A DNA stretch of 64,000 bases, from NCBI GenBank assembly GCA_037127255.1, contig JBANSL010000018.1:19131175-19195174 (forward strand), read 5' to 3'. This document shows, one piece after another, positions 1 to 10,869 of the stretch. Numbering within the stretch: position 1 is the first letter of the stretch; each line of letters begins with the position of its first letter. The translations under genes and the position numbers were made by a program. The DNA is from Persicaria tinctoria (Eukaryota > Streptophyta > Magnoliopsida > Caryophyllales > Polygonaceae). The notes below the pieces were generated by a model. That model was not told the DNA's origin. It did no database searches and saw nothing but the letters and a program-made list of their open reading frames with translations.

Positions 1-789
1 GTATGTATCGGGACATCATGAGAACATCTGTTTTGTGGTACTATGTAAAATAGTAGAAACTTATAATTCGATTATTGATGTATTTCACCTTATTATGTGT
101 TTGACTATTTTGGATAATGTATCATGGATTTGATCCTATTTTGATTATTTGAGAAGTAACCGATTAATTGATACAAATACAAAATGACACATCATTTAAT
201 AGAATAAAAAGCGATTTAAAAATGCATTGAAACATAACAGAATAAAAAATAAAACTAATGTCTTTTGAGAAATTATACATTGGTATAGATAAATAAAACG
301 ATGTTATAATCTTTTTAGACATCATTTCTTTCAAATATACCGATTTAAATATATACATATAACATTGTCTTTATAAATATGGAATGTTGTATACTATTTT
401 TTATACGAAATAACAAGACAAAATACATAGGGAAAGTTAATAAAAATGAAATGAACCACATATAACCGATGTAAATAAATATTACAACATTGTTTTTGGA
501 AAAAAATATCGATGTTAATGTGAACTTTTGTATTGGTCTACATATCTTTAGATAACTAGAAATGCAAAATAATAGGGTTTAACATTAGGTGAATCTATCA
601 AAATGTATTTATATTCATGCATTTAAGTCGGTATTACAAAGAGAAACGATGTTATAAATCATTATAGACATCGGTTATAAACCGATGTGGTAAAGTTGGG
701 ATCTTTAACACCACCCACTAACACGTCGGATTTTTTTTTTGTTTTACATCAGTTTTTAACCGACGTCTATGAAGACAATTCTAGTAGTG
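1..789. mobile_element. CACTA (EnSpm) transposon, right end
   Basis: The segment ends in TTCTAGTAGTG at 779-789, the mirror of the CACTA terminus (CACTAC...). Upstream are many copies, in both orientations, of a short word around ACCGATGT / ACATCGGT, for example near 460-475, 660-690 and 745-770. These match the subterminal repeats to which CACTA transposases bind. The left end lies outside the window. No transposase coding sequence is visible here, so this may be a non-autonomous copy or only the tail of a larger one. Confidence 0.75.
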
Positions 790-1272
790 ATACTTCAATT
801 TTTTTTCCATGCAGTGAGATATGTACTGCACGCTTCATCTAGATATGTATTTAGACCGGAGCATGGGCTGACGTGGGCGAGTTTGGGCCTGACCTATGTG
901 AAAATCTTGACCGATTGTAACAGATCCGGCTTGGACTAGGTCCGGTTTTTGGGCTAACTACCTTGTCCAAGCCCGCACACATGGGCGGACCGGGTAGCCC
1001 ACTGGGCCGCCCATTAAAAATTTATGAAATATTTTTTTAAAAATTTTTGCGTTTGATGTCAAACTTTACAATATGAACTAAGTATCCCAAAATATTGAAA
1101 TTTCATACAAAACAATACACAAGTTAACCAACTTTGAAATCGCACCCTAAATCTTTAAAGTAGGTTCGTTTCAATGAAAAAAATCTCGAAAATAATTTAT
1201 TTAATAACATTGTATTCCTTAATTTATATGTGATTTGAATACTATTAGTCATTTAGTATTAATAAAGTACTA
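790..1272. other. Gene-free spacer with a GC-rich block
   Basis: No coding sequence is recognisable. Positions about 845-1015 are GC-rich and full of GGGCC/GGCCC words. A compositionally similar block lies at 11675-11830, on the far side of the A-B-C transposon train. The remainder is AT-rich. Confidence 0.5.
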
Positions 1273-1403
1273 ATAGATGTCCAAGATAATTAATATGTCT
1301 AATATTTTACTATAATTCCATATAAATAATATATATATATATATATATATATTATTTATATGGAATTATAGTAAAATATTAGACATATTAATTATCTTGG
1401 ACA

Positions 1404-1408
<5 letters not shown>
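1273..1408. repeat. Perfect 136-bp palindrome with (TA)n centre
   Basis: Arm 1273-1330 is the exact reverse complement of 1351-1408, with a short (AT)n centre. The arms contain non-repetitive sequence (for example GATGTCCAAGATAATTAATA), so this is a true inverted duplication and not only a property of the dinucleotide tract. The right arm runs directly into the long (TA)n tract in front of element A. Confidence 0.9.

Positions 1409-1487
<79 letters not shown>
1407..1487. repeat. (TA)n microsatellite, about 80 bp
   Basis: Uninterrupted TA dinucleotides. The tract forms the left flank of element A and appears to be the shared target of elements A, B and C. Confidence 0.95.
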
Positions 1488-1491
<4 letters not shown>

Positions 1492-2230
1492 TTGCTTCAA
1501 ATATAAAAACTCCTTAACGTATAAAATTTGCTTAACGTGTAAAATTTCTAAATTAGGACACATTATTGTCAAAATTAGCAATTAATGAATGGCGAGCCTG
1601 TTCAAGTGGTTTAACTACTCGTTTTTGTTCCTGCTCCTCTCAATCCATGGCGAAGCAGAGGATCGTTACTCTTGGCATCCATAGCAGCCTTCCTTCCCAA
1701 ATTCCCGACCCCATCTCTTCCTCACCCCCGCCACCTGCTCGCCCCTGGCCGATTTCGCCCCGAGTGGCAGGTTCGCCCTCTCAATCCATGAAGAAGAAGA
1801 GCATCGTTACTCTGGGTTGATTTTTTCATGTTTGCTAATAATTGATTCTGTGTTTGTTTTGATCAATTAGGGCTCTCAAAGTCTCACGACCGATCGGCAG
1901 CTTCGCCCTCTCTATCCGCACCTATTCATTCCGCATTTCCCGTCATTGTTTGCCTTCTTCAATCAGTTAGGGCTATCAGAGTCTCAGGTTCGTTTGTTGC
2001 TTCTTTTTTGGTCCTCTTCGATCAATTATTCGTCGAATTCGTGTTCTTGATGTAATTAGGGCTCTAAGATTGGTATCTATTGCTTCATGTTTATATTTTG
2101 ATGATGATTAATTTCTAAATTTTTGGGATTTAGGGGTAGAGATTTAGGGATTTAGGGATTTGCAAGCAAGCTTTCAATTTCCATCTGGCAGGAAAGAGAG
2201 ACTCGGGGAGAGGAAAAGTTGCGCTTTACT

Positions 2231-3387
2231 TGTAAATGCTCATTTTTGGAGATTTACAATGAACAAATTTTAGATCTTCTAAATCCATCTTCCTGCAACT
2301 TACAGGTGAGTTACAAGTGCATGGGTTTACACCAATGATTATGGATTTACTTTCTATAGTCAAGTGGGTAGGAGTTAAATGAATATATTCATATTATAAC
2401 TGTGGAGTTATGTTAATATCCATGCTTATAGTTACTGATTTATTAACTCCTTGACACAGATAAGAGAAGACTTGAAAAAGGGTGTTTATGTGGAGAATCT
2501 TACAGAGATAGAGGTTTCTAGTGCTCGAGAAGTCATGCAGCAACTACTTCAAGTAATTATCCCTCAACATGAGCTATTTCTTAGCTTTGAGATCTACTAT
2601 GCATAATTATTTCACACTAGTATTTATCATTGACTGTGACACAATTTATCAGACTATATTGATCCTGGTGGCATACACATGCCTTTCTTTCCAGCTTAAA
2701 TACAACATGACAGATAAACTGTTATATTTGCTTTTCAGGGGGCTACTAACAGAAAGGTGGCTGCTACTAACATGAATCATGCGAGTAGTCGTTCTCATAG
2801 TGTATTCACATGTGTAATTAAGAGTTCAGTAAGTTTCTTTCTTGTTTATGGTTTTGGGCTGTTTCAGTTCCTTGATAATTATCTACTCCAATTTGTTTAT
2901 ACTTAATTTTTTTGAATTGCAAATTTTCAGTGGGAATCTCAAGGTGTCACCCATCACCGGTTTGCTAGGCTGCATCTTGTTGATCTTGCTGGTTCTGAAA
3001 GGTAATGTAGTTTCAGAAGTTCATTCAAATATAATTGCCTACATAAAGTAATATCGTTTGTTATTTGCCTTAAGTTTATTATTTGCCTTTCTTTGTTGTT
3101 GTTGTGAATGTGCATGCAAAAGAGTTATGGGGCTGAAGTTGAACGTCTCAAAGAAGCAACAAATATCAACAAGTCTCTTTCAACATTAGGGTTTGTTTCT
3201 TTTTCCTCTACTTGTTGAACTATGTTGTGTATGCTTAGAAAGCCTATAGTTCAAAATAAATCAGATTGAAAATTCATATCTTCTTACCTTTATTTTGGAA
3301 ATACTGTTTGTTTGGATCAGGTTAGTGATTATGAATCTTGTGAGCATATCAAATGGAAAATCACTACATGTTCCATATCGAGATTCA
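2231..3387 (+). pseudogene. Kinesin-12-like motor fragment, captured with introns
   Basis: Six consecutive exon-like blocks with GT-AG borders encode the second half of a kinesin motor domain: 2231-2305 (CSFLEIYNEQILDLL), 2460-2552 (KKGVYVENLTE), 2739-2828 (switch I, SSRSHSVF), 2931-3000 (switch II, LVDLAGSER), about 3122-3190 (LKEATNINKSLSTLG) and about 3319-3387 (HVPYRDS). The KKGVYVENLTE and AATNMN wording is closest to plant kinesin-12 (POK/PAKRP) proteins. The ATP-binding P-loop exons upstream are missing, as are the rest of the motor and the stalk, so it cannot make a working motor. It lies inside element A and was probably taken up as genomic DNA, since the introns remain. Confidence 0.85.
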
Positions 3388-3660
3388 AATTGGTGCAGCA
3401 ATGTCAACTGCTGCACTGCACTCCATTTGCTAGTCAGATTCATCATGAAAAACAGACCTTCCTTCTTAGCTTCCCACTCAGAAAACCAGTACCCAGAAAT
3501 GCCAGGGACTGACACCTTCCAGAGACAGCTGCAGCAGCTGTTTGAACTCCATGATTCAGGCCTTGATCAGGCACTCATAGATGCCCTTCCAGTGTTCCAC
3601 TACAAAGAGATCATGGGCCTCAATAGCAGCTGGTGCATTCATGTCCTAGCAGCACTGTAA
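3388..3660 (+). pseudogene. ATL-type RING-H2 E3 ligase fragment, fused after kinesin
   Basis: The frame that ends the kinesin block continues without a stop into a stretch containing QLQQLFELHDSGLDQALID and ALPVFHYKEIMGL. This matches the region just before the RING-H2 finger in plant ATL proteins of the ATL13/ATL46 type. The eight zinc-ligand residues of the finger are absent; after the GL the reading frame goes into unrelated residues and stops at 3658-3660. It is therefore a second captured gene piece next to the kinesin piece. Transcription of the chimera cannot be judged from sequence. Confidence 0.75.
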
Positions 3661-4135
3661 TTGATCTATCTAGTTTAGATATCATGATATTTATATATGG
3701 GAAGATATTAAACTGAGAACATCCCTTTCTTACAGGTTGTGAAGCTAAACACTGTAATTGATCTATCTAGTTTTGCCTCAGCTTATGAATGTGGATGCTT
3801 TGATTACCGTTTTATGATTTTAGCTTCATATATAGCCCGGGCTTGTTGTAGGCTATAATGTCATGTATTTTTTCTCTTTTATAAAGAAACTTTATAGCCC
3901 GAGCCAAATATGACCGGACTCTAAAGTCATGCATCAAATAAAATAGATCAATTTTGATAATTTGACAATTTAATCTCCAAAAAGCTTGGATAATCAATAG
4001 TCGTGCCAAACAAGATTTTCAATTTTAAGCTAGATTATAATCTTGAACTAGATTAAAAATTTTATCTAGATTATAACCTTAAGCTAGATTAAAAAATGTG
4101 CATGTCAAACATGCCCTTAGTGGTTTTTGCACTAA

Positions 4136-4207
4136 AGCCTATTAGCTCAAAATGGTAGAGCATTGTGCCTACGCACAAAGATGCGGGTTCAAACCCCGCA
4201 TAGGCTA
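4136..4207 (+). other. tRNA-like sequence 1 (probable tRNA pseudogene)
   Basis: It has a perfect 7-bp acceptor stem (AGCCTAT / ATAGGCT), a D arm (GCTC...GAGC), an anticodon stem (TTGTG/CACAA) and a perfect T arm (GCGGG TTCAAAC CCCGC). A-box-like and B-box (GGTTCAAAC) words are present. The anticodon loop has six bases instead of seven, so no anticodon can be assigned. It is best called a tRNA-derived pseudogene or SINE-head-like sequence inside element A. Confidence 0.7.
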
Positions 4208-4261
4208 TATATGTTTATCGCTTAGAAGTACGATGTTTCTCTTCATGAATAAGAGTATAAA

Positions 4262-4830
4262 GTGCAAAAAAAAATCGTAATGTGCAAATATAAGAACATA
4301 AAGTGCAACTGTGAAGTGCATTTGTGCAACTATGAAGTGCATTTGCGCAACTGTGAAGTGCATTTGTGCAACTGTGAAGTGCATTTGTGCAAATGTGAAG
4401 TGCACTTGTGCAACTATATATGTTTATCGCTTAGAAGTTCGATGTTTCTCTTCATGAATAACAGTATAAAGTGCAAAAATAAAATCGTAATGTGCAAATA
4501 TAAGAACATAAAGTGAAATTGTGTAGTGCATTTGTGCAACTGTCAAGTGCATTTGTGCAACTGTGTAGTGCATTTGTGCAACTGTGAAGTGCATTTGTGC
4601 AATTTTAAAGTGCTTTTGTGCAACTTTCAAGTGCAAATATAAGAACATAAAGTGTGAAAATAAAATTGTAATGTGCACATTTAGAATACAAGTGTGCAAA
4701 AGTAGGATACAATTGTGCAAATTTAAACTACAATTGTGCAAAAGTAAGATACAATTGTGCAAAGGTAGGATACAATTGTGCATAAATAAGATTATAATGT
4801 GCATGATTAACAATTTGCGATTATTGCGCT
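4262..4830. repeat. Minisatellite of GTGCAA words in element A
   Basis: Tandem, slightly diverged units of about 19-21 bp with the core GAAGTGCATTTGTGCAAC. A larger unit (about 230 bp, starting near 4209 and again near 4420) is also duplicated. The array lies between the two inverted tRNA-like sequences. Its core resembles their anticodon arm (TTGTGCATTTGCACAA), which suggests that the array grew from that sequence. Confidence 0.85.
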
Positions 4831-4843
4831 CTTGTCTATTATG

Positions 4844-4908
4844 TAGCCTATGTGGGATTTGAACCCACATCTTTGTGCAAATGCACATTGCAATTGAGCT
4901 AATAGGCT
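4844..4908 (-). other. tRNA-like sequence 2, inverted copy
   Basis: Read on the minus strand it has the same acceptor stem (AGCCTAT / ATAGGCT) and a T arm GTGGG TTCAAAT CCCAC. It lacks about eight bases in the D arm compared with the copy at 4136. It cannot fold as a complete tRNA. Together the two copies form an inverted pair around the minisatellite. Confidence 0.65.
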
Positions 4909-5329
4909 AAATTATGATTTTCATGCTAAAATAGAAGAATCTAATCAACCTAAAGCATATCGCAATAAAATTCTAAAATCCAGTTAGCTCATGATTCACA
5001 AACAATTTGACAATTCTATGAACATGAAATTAACTCAAAATAAACCCAACAACACAACCATATCATCAATTTCAATCAATTTGGCTTTTGGCAAAAAACC
5101 CCAAATTCCGCTCCTAAATCAATCCCTAGGTTTTAAATCTCAATCTAAATCATTCAAACACTATTTTGTGCAAATATAATTTTAAATTGTGCAAATATAA
5201 TATTATGTTGTGCGTTTATAAACTACGGAATAATTTTGTAATTTATTAAATTTAGATAAGGGCATATTTGGGAAGAAAGGAAAAATATGGGTCAAAATTG
5301 TAATTTCATCATCATCTTCCTCACATCGA

Positions 5330-5850
5330 CCAGTAACCCTCTTTGTAGAAACGACGGTTGTGCAGTGGACTTCGGCAAGCTCCCGGTGGCATCTTAGAGC
5401 ACGGCGGAGCAAGGGGGAGGGAGATACGGGACCGTGGTGGCGTGGCGAGTCCGTTGGTGGCAATCGCTGGTGGCTTTGGTGGTGGGAAGGTGGCGAATCC
5501 GTGCTCCGGTGTTGCTGGGCAAGGTGGAGTGGGTTGGCGATTCCGATGATTCCGATGGGGATTCCGGCTATTGCGAGGAGGAGAAGCCGGATCCACGTCT
5601 GGCTTGTCGAATTGACCAATGCACGATGCTCGATTCCGGCGATTGCGAGGCTTCCGACAATTGCAAGGATTCCGGTGATTGCAAATATTCCGGCGATTGT
5701 GAAGACAAGGATTCCGGTGATTGAGATGTTGTGCTAGTCCGATGCTCGATTCCCCGCCTCCTGCCATGCTCGATGCCACCGCCTCGCCTCCAGCGTCCTG
5801 CCATTTCCAGAGTTTTTGAGCGCACTGCCATGGGAGAGAAGAAGCGGTTC
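5330..5850. other. GC-rich exon-like block in element A
   Basis: Composition changes sharply to GC-rich. Positions 5632-5725 hold a short tandem motif around GATTCCGGCGATTG. Several open frames overlap on both strands, but none resembles a protein family I recognise. Elements B, C, D and E hold comparable GC-rich blocks near one end. These could be captured first exons or leader sequences. Confidence 0.5.
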
Positions 5851-5971
5851 AGTTTTTTTTAACAACCCGATTCGGTTTTTTTTTTAAAAGAGGGCACGGA
5901 TCCGGTTTTAAAAAATTTTACACGTTAAGCGGATTTTACACGTTAAGGAGTTTTTACATTTTAAAGCTTCC

Positions 5972-5992
5972 ATATATATATATATATATATA
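5972..5992. repeat. (TA)n spacer between elements A and B
   Basis: About 20 bp of pure TA separates the right end of A from the left end of B. This fits two independent insertions into the same microsatellite. Confidence 0.9.
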
Positions 5993-6109
5993 GGGGATGG
6001 TTCCGGTGTACTCATGTCTTATTGTGTATCATGTACACACATCTAGGCCTTTGATTCTATAGAATCGGATGGCTGAGATTAAAAAGGAAAAAGGCCCAAA
6101 ACACCTCAC

Positions 6110-6560
6110 CAGCCTTAACCCCCGCGCGTGAAAGCAAATCACCTAAACCCTACCCCACTATCGTGACTTTTCGATCCAGAAGAAAGAGAGAGAGAGAGAG
6201 CGAAGAGCGATCGACGATCGGCGAACTCGAACCCAAACTCAACAGCCAAAGCCTTTGAGGTCGATCCCGCACCTGAGATCTCAGGGAGCGGAAGTCGGAT
6301 TCCGAGCACGACCCTGGTGAAGGAACTGCTACCGCCGGCGATTTGAAGCCAGTTGAGAGGCGATTCCGAGCACTTCTTCATATTCAACCGCATCTGTTTA
6401 TCCCGCACCTGAGATCTCCGGCCGCCGAAGTCGGATTCCGAGCACGACCCTGGTGGAGGAACTGCTACCGTCGACGATTTGAAGCTAGTTGAGGGGCGAT
6501 TCCGGGCAGTCCTTCATATTCAACCGAATCCGACTATTTCTGAAATAGGTAAGTGTGTTT
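6110..6560. other. GC-rich leader-like block in element B
   Basis: This stretch looks like a captured 5' leader and first exon. It has a GAGA tract near 6186-6200 and two copies of a unit of about 125 bp (GCACCTGAGATCTC...GGCGATTCCG) at about 6268-6395 and 6402-6510. A possible splice donor (ATAG/GTAAGTGTG) lies near 6549. No protein family could be assigned. Confidence 0.4.
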
Positions 6561-7399
6561 TTGTTGTCGATTTTCCAATTTTTGTTCGTGGTTGACCGAA
6601 TTTGGGGCTTTGATTATTCCTTGTTGATTTTTAGGGGTGTTTTTTAGGGTTTTGATTCATAAGTATACAATCGATTGTTATGTCGATATTCAAGTCGAAG
6701 TTTATGTGATTGTTCTCGAGTGTGGGTTTGAAAGGTCGAAATTTAGTTTGAAATTTTAGGTTTTTGATGGATGAATCAATCGTTTTAGGGGCAAGACGAT
6801 GTTTGTGTTTATTTGTTTGATAGATGGAATATTTGAATGAATTAATCGTTTTAGTGCATTCGATGTGATTGAACGAATTTGGATTTATTTTTAGATGAGG
6901 GTAGATTTTTTCAGGGGTGAATTTTTTTTATTTGTTTGATATTTGGATTCTTTGATGAATTTGGCGGATTTGTTTGTGAAAATGATTGACATTAGAGAGC
7001 AATTGTTTGTGTTTATTTGTTTATTACTTTTAATTCTAGAGAAAAAAGTCAAAGTTTTCATCTTGAGTATCTGTTGAGTTGTTATTTGAGGATGCTAAAT
7101 AGACATAGTCAATAAGTTGGGCTGTCAAATGTACTAGATACTGTTTTGCACGAACTGCGGATGTATCCTTCCAGTCCCCAAATTTTCCAATCTTTAGTTG
7201 AGGTTTACCATTTGTATAGTGTACCTAATAAGCTTCGGCTGATCTTTGATGAGCACTGTCACAAGTAAGATTATATGAAGTATTTATTTCACTATGTTTT
7301 ATTTTTTAATTTCTGACTGCATATATTAAACTGCAAAAATTGTGAAGCATAATACTTTTTATTACTTGGCCAACTAATACTTTTTATTACTTGGCCAAC

Positions 7400-8090
7400 T
7401 TTATGTAGATGTATGTGGTTGTCTATTCAGTAGTATGTGGTTGTTTACGTCTGGTTGTTTATGCATAAGTATGTTTACTTGGGAGAGTTTTGATTGGATT
7501 TGAAGCTTTATTCTGGTGTAGACCCACATTATGCAGTTGTATATGGTTGTTTATGCATATGTATGTTTACTTTGGTTGATAATTGACTACTGATTGATCG
7601 ATTGAGTTTTTTTTGGGATTTTAAGCTTTATTCGGGTGTAAACAAACTTTATGCAGATATATGTGGTTGTCTATTCAGTATTATGTGGTTGTTTACGTCT
7701 GGTTGTTTATGCATGAGGATGTGTACTTGGGAGGGTTTTGATTAGACGTGAAGCTTTATGCTAGTGTAAACCCACTTTATGCAGTTGTATGTGGTTGTTT
7801 ATGCAAAAGTATGTTTACTTGGATTCATAATTGACTACTAAGTGATCGATTGGTAGGGTTTTGATGAGATTTAAAACTTTATTCGGGTGTAAACAAACTT
7901 TATGTAGATGTATGGGGTTGTCTATTCAGTATTATGTGGTTTTTTACGTCTGGTTGTTTATGCATAAGTATGTTTACTTGGGAGGGTTTTGATTGGATTT
8001 GAAGCTTTATTCAGGTGTAAGCCCCCAATATGCAATTGTATGTGGTTGTTTATGCATAAGCATGTTTACTTGGGTTGATAATTGAGGGTC
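7400..8090. repeat. About 250-bp tandem repeat, nearly three copies
   Basis: The marker GTCTATTCAG recurs at 7421, 7669 and 7920, giving periods of 248 and 251 bp. Each unit itself holds two related half-units around TATGTGGTTGTTTATGCATA and GTATGTTTACTTGG. No coding potential is apparent. Confidence 0.9.
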
Positions 8091-8559
8091 TTGATTGTGT
8101 CTTTTATGTGAAGTTACCAAAAGCAAGGGAAATGCGAAAGCCACCCCTAGAGGTGGAAAGAGTTTAGAGTCAGACTCCTATTCCGACCGATCAACTAAGA
8201 AAATGGTGGTTTACTCGGCTGATAGCGAGGATGACTTTGTAAATGAGGCAAGCAATTGTAATTGTATTCTTAATATTTAGTATTGGAGTTGCAAGGGGAA
8301 AAATATCATTTTTGTACCATTGATCGATCAAAAATTGCCTTCTTTGATTTGAGATTGGGGGCGAATGCCTTTTTCGATTTTTGTAAATCATTCATGGAGA
8401 TGATTCAAGAGTTTTGCGTGATAATTAATCCAATTAATTGGAGAAATTGAGACCTAAAGTGCTCTTTCATTCTTCAATATCAAAGGTATTTGGGGGAAAA
8501 GAGTTTTGTGCTTAATGAGATGGTTTGTTTTAAATATTGGCGGTCAGATTAATGAAAAA

Positions 8560-9130
8560 TGCATCAATACTATCAAATAATCATGTGATACCATCGAATA
8601 ATCCAGTGATACCATCGAATAATTTTTAGTTATTTGTTAAAATGATATAAATAACCGAATAATATTGTAACACCATCGAATAATTAAGATATACCATCGA
8701 ATAATCAAGTGATACCATCAACTAATCAAGTGATACAATCGAATAATTTTTAGTTAAAAGTTCAGGGCGTTTTTAGGGTGCCAGCCGATTAGAATAATCC
8801 ATTGATATCATCGCATAATCCGTCGATACGATCGAATAATCTAGAGATATCATCGAATAATTTAAAGTCGATAGGAATCTATTACCAATGGGGATTAATA
8901 ATCCCTCAAATAATCAAAAGATACCATTGAATAATCAACCGAGAGTGATAGCCGATAGGAATCTATTACCAATGTAAAGTCAGTCGTAGCACTGAATAAT
9001 CCTTTAATACAATCGAATAATATTGCGATGCCATTGAATAATCCCTCGATATCAACGAATGATCGACCAACCTTCAAATAATACTAATAATCGACCATTG
9101 AATATGTTGTAATACAACCGAATAAAAAAA
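8560..9130. repeat. GAATAAT word array in element B
   Basis: Roughly twenty or more degenerate copies of ATACCATCGAATAATC, spaced about 15-30 bp apart, lie just inside the right end of element B. Elements C and D carry arrays with the same core (GAATAAT or GAATATT). Confidence 0.85.
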
Positions 9131-9170
9131 TTAATTAAATAATCTCAACAATTCAACATATATCTAGTCT

Positions 9171-9173
9171 AAC

Positions 9174-9226
<53 letters not shown>
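9171..9226. repeat. (AAT)n microsatellite
   Basis: A trinucleotide run of about 55 bp inside element B. It may have grown from the AATAAT words of the adjacent array. Confidence 0.95.
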
Positions 9227-9228
<2 letters not shown>

Positions 9229-9572
9229 GCCTAGGCTTCTCAAAAAAATACACCCCAAAATAATACAATCCATCCATTTCAAAACAAAAGGCTAGGCTTC
9301 TCAAAATAAAATAAAAGGCTAGGCTTTTTAAAATAAAATAAAGCTATCATTGGGGCCCATAAATTCAATTACTCTAAAAAAATCAGTCCGTCCTACACCA
9401 CCGCACGCGCTCCTCTTTGCAAGTCAGCCAACCAATCCTATGGGCCCCACCGTTTCTAAATTAAAAAAAAAAGGAAAAAGTGCCAATTAATCATAGTCAC
9501 TCATTCCATTTAATCAATGGTCTAGATCTGTGTACATGATACACAATAAGACATGAGTACATATGATCTATA

Positions 9573-9575
<3 letters not shown>

Positions 9576-9638
<63 letters not shown>
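9576..9638. repeat. (TA)n spacer between elements B and C
   Basis: About 60 bp of uninterrupted TA between the right end of B and the left end of C. Confidence 0.95.
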
Positions 9639-9640
<2 letters not shown>

Positions 9641-10084
9641 AGTGGTTTTCTTGTGCACACCCCCTATAGTGTATTTAGTGCACGATTTTAGACCGTTGAT
9701 TGAAATGATTGGAAGATCCTGATTAAAAGAGTTTTTTTTTAGTTTTGCTATTTAAGTTGCGGGACCCACGATCCAAAAATCAATAACTCAACTTGGCATG
9801 GTGCGTGTAATACCACCCCTTCTTGCTTTTTTTTTTGAATTCAGTGGGTGGGACCCAATAATATTTTTTTTTGAAAATCTAATACACTATCGAATTTTTT
9901 TTTTTTGCAAAATAAAATGGGGCCGATTTCGCTGTTCACAAACAAGAGATATACGACCTCCTTTTTTTTTTTTTAAGCTGATTTTCAAGATTTTCTCGAA
10001 AAAAAAAATATTTATGATTTTGTAAAAAAATAAATGATTAAGGGTAATTTATTGTTGAGACTCACCTAATTTCGTTTATTTCAA

Positions 10085-10580
10085 AATTTAACAATTTCAC
10101 CGAATAATGTTTCACGTCCTACTGAATAATGTCATATTATCTTTTTCTATCCAATTCAAATCAAAATTTACCAGTTCCACTGAATAATTTGTTATATGTT
10201 ACCGAATAATGTTTTTTTTCCATTAATTTCAGATAAAAGAAACCTCGAACCTCGTTTATACGAATAATGTTTCATATTTTAACGAATAATGTTTACATTT
10301 CGCCGAATAATGTGTAGTTTTGGATAAATAATATTTTGAATTGTGCAAAGAACGTTATTTGCAATTAATCATTACATAATCACCGAATAATGTCTGTATT
10401 CAACCGAATAATGTTTCAGGTCTACACGAATAAAACTAACCATCTCATATTTCCCTACCTAATTTTCGATATTCTACCGAATAATAAACAGATTTAGCAA
10501 CTAATAAAGAAATTCGACAACATGAAATTGACAATTGTGGTGAATAATATTTAGGGATTCACCGCATAATAGTATTAGAC
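10085..10580. repeat. ACCGAATAATGTTT array in element C
   Basis: More than ten degenerate copies of ACCGAATAATGTTTC, irregularly spaced. The core GAATAAT is shared with the array in element B. Confidence 0.8.
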
Positions 10581-10869
10581 TGAATCCGATGCTTGAATTC
10601 ACCGTAGAAGGAGAACCAAAGGAATGTTGCCCTCTCCACCGCATTCCGCCACCACTGAAGGAGAACCAATGGAAGCGTTCATAGCTTACCTGGAACATTA
10701 TTCATTAGACAGCCTCGCCAGAAATTCAATTCAATGCGTACCCACATGCTCTCCAAAGATTCAAATCTCAAACTGAAATCATTCAGACAGATCTAAATCA
10801 CAGCCGAAAAAGCACAATCATTTACCAAACAATCATCAATTACAAACAACCATTTGTGTTGAAATTTCA

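Larger units (their letters stand above)
1488..5971. mobile_element. TIR element A, in (TA)n, with captured gene pieces
   Basis: The left end begins GGGTTTGCTTCAAATATAAA and the right end, read on the minus strand, begins GGAAGCTTTAAAATGTAAAA. Both continue with AACTCCTTAACGT and a second word CTTAACGTGTAAAAT, giving inverted repeats of about 60 bp. Both outer edges abut (TA)n, so the target duplication is TA or a multiple of it. The interior holds kinesin-12 and ATL gene fragments, two inverted tRNA-like sequences around a minisatellite, and a GC-rich block near the right end (5330-5850). No transposase is visible, so it is non-autonomous. The superfamily is uncertain; rice Micron is a known example of a microsatellite-targeting element. 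Confidence 0.8.
5993..9575. mobile_element. TIR element B, in (TA)n
   Basis: The left end starts GGGGATGGTTCCGGTGTACT and the right end, read on the minus strand, starts GAGTATAGATCATATGTACT. Both then share CATGTCTTATTGTGTATCAT, GTACACA and a TTGATT...GATTA segment, giving inverted repeats of about 90 bp. TA runs flank both sides. The interior has a GC-rich leader-like block (6110-6560), a 250-bp tandem repeat, a GAATAAT array and an (AAT)n tract. An open frame at 8095-8280 is lysine- and serine-rich and unrecognised. No transposase is visible. Confidence 0.8.

Noticed and set aside
1397..1585. Open frame made of Ile-Tyr repeats
   Set aside because: It is only the translation of the (TA)n microsatellite, as is the frame at 26933-27205.
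4136..4207. Functional tRNA gene
   Set aside because: The anticodon loop has six bases, the sequence sits in a transposon, and a decayed inverted copy lies nearby.
4262..4830. CRISPR array
   Set aside because: Units are short, diverged and without unique spacers of constant length, and the DNA is plant nuclear. It is a minisatellite. The same applies to the GAATAAT arrays.
5993..9575. Element B as a Helitron
   Set aside because: It has paired terminal inverted repeats of about 90 bp and (TA)n flanks; the TC start and CTRR end of Helitrons are not seen.
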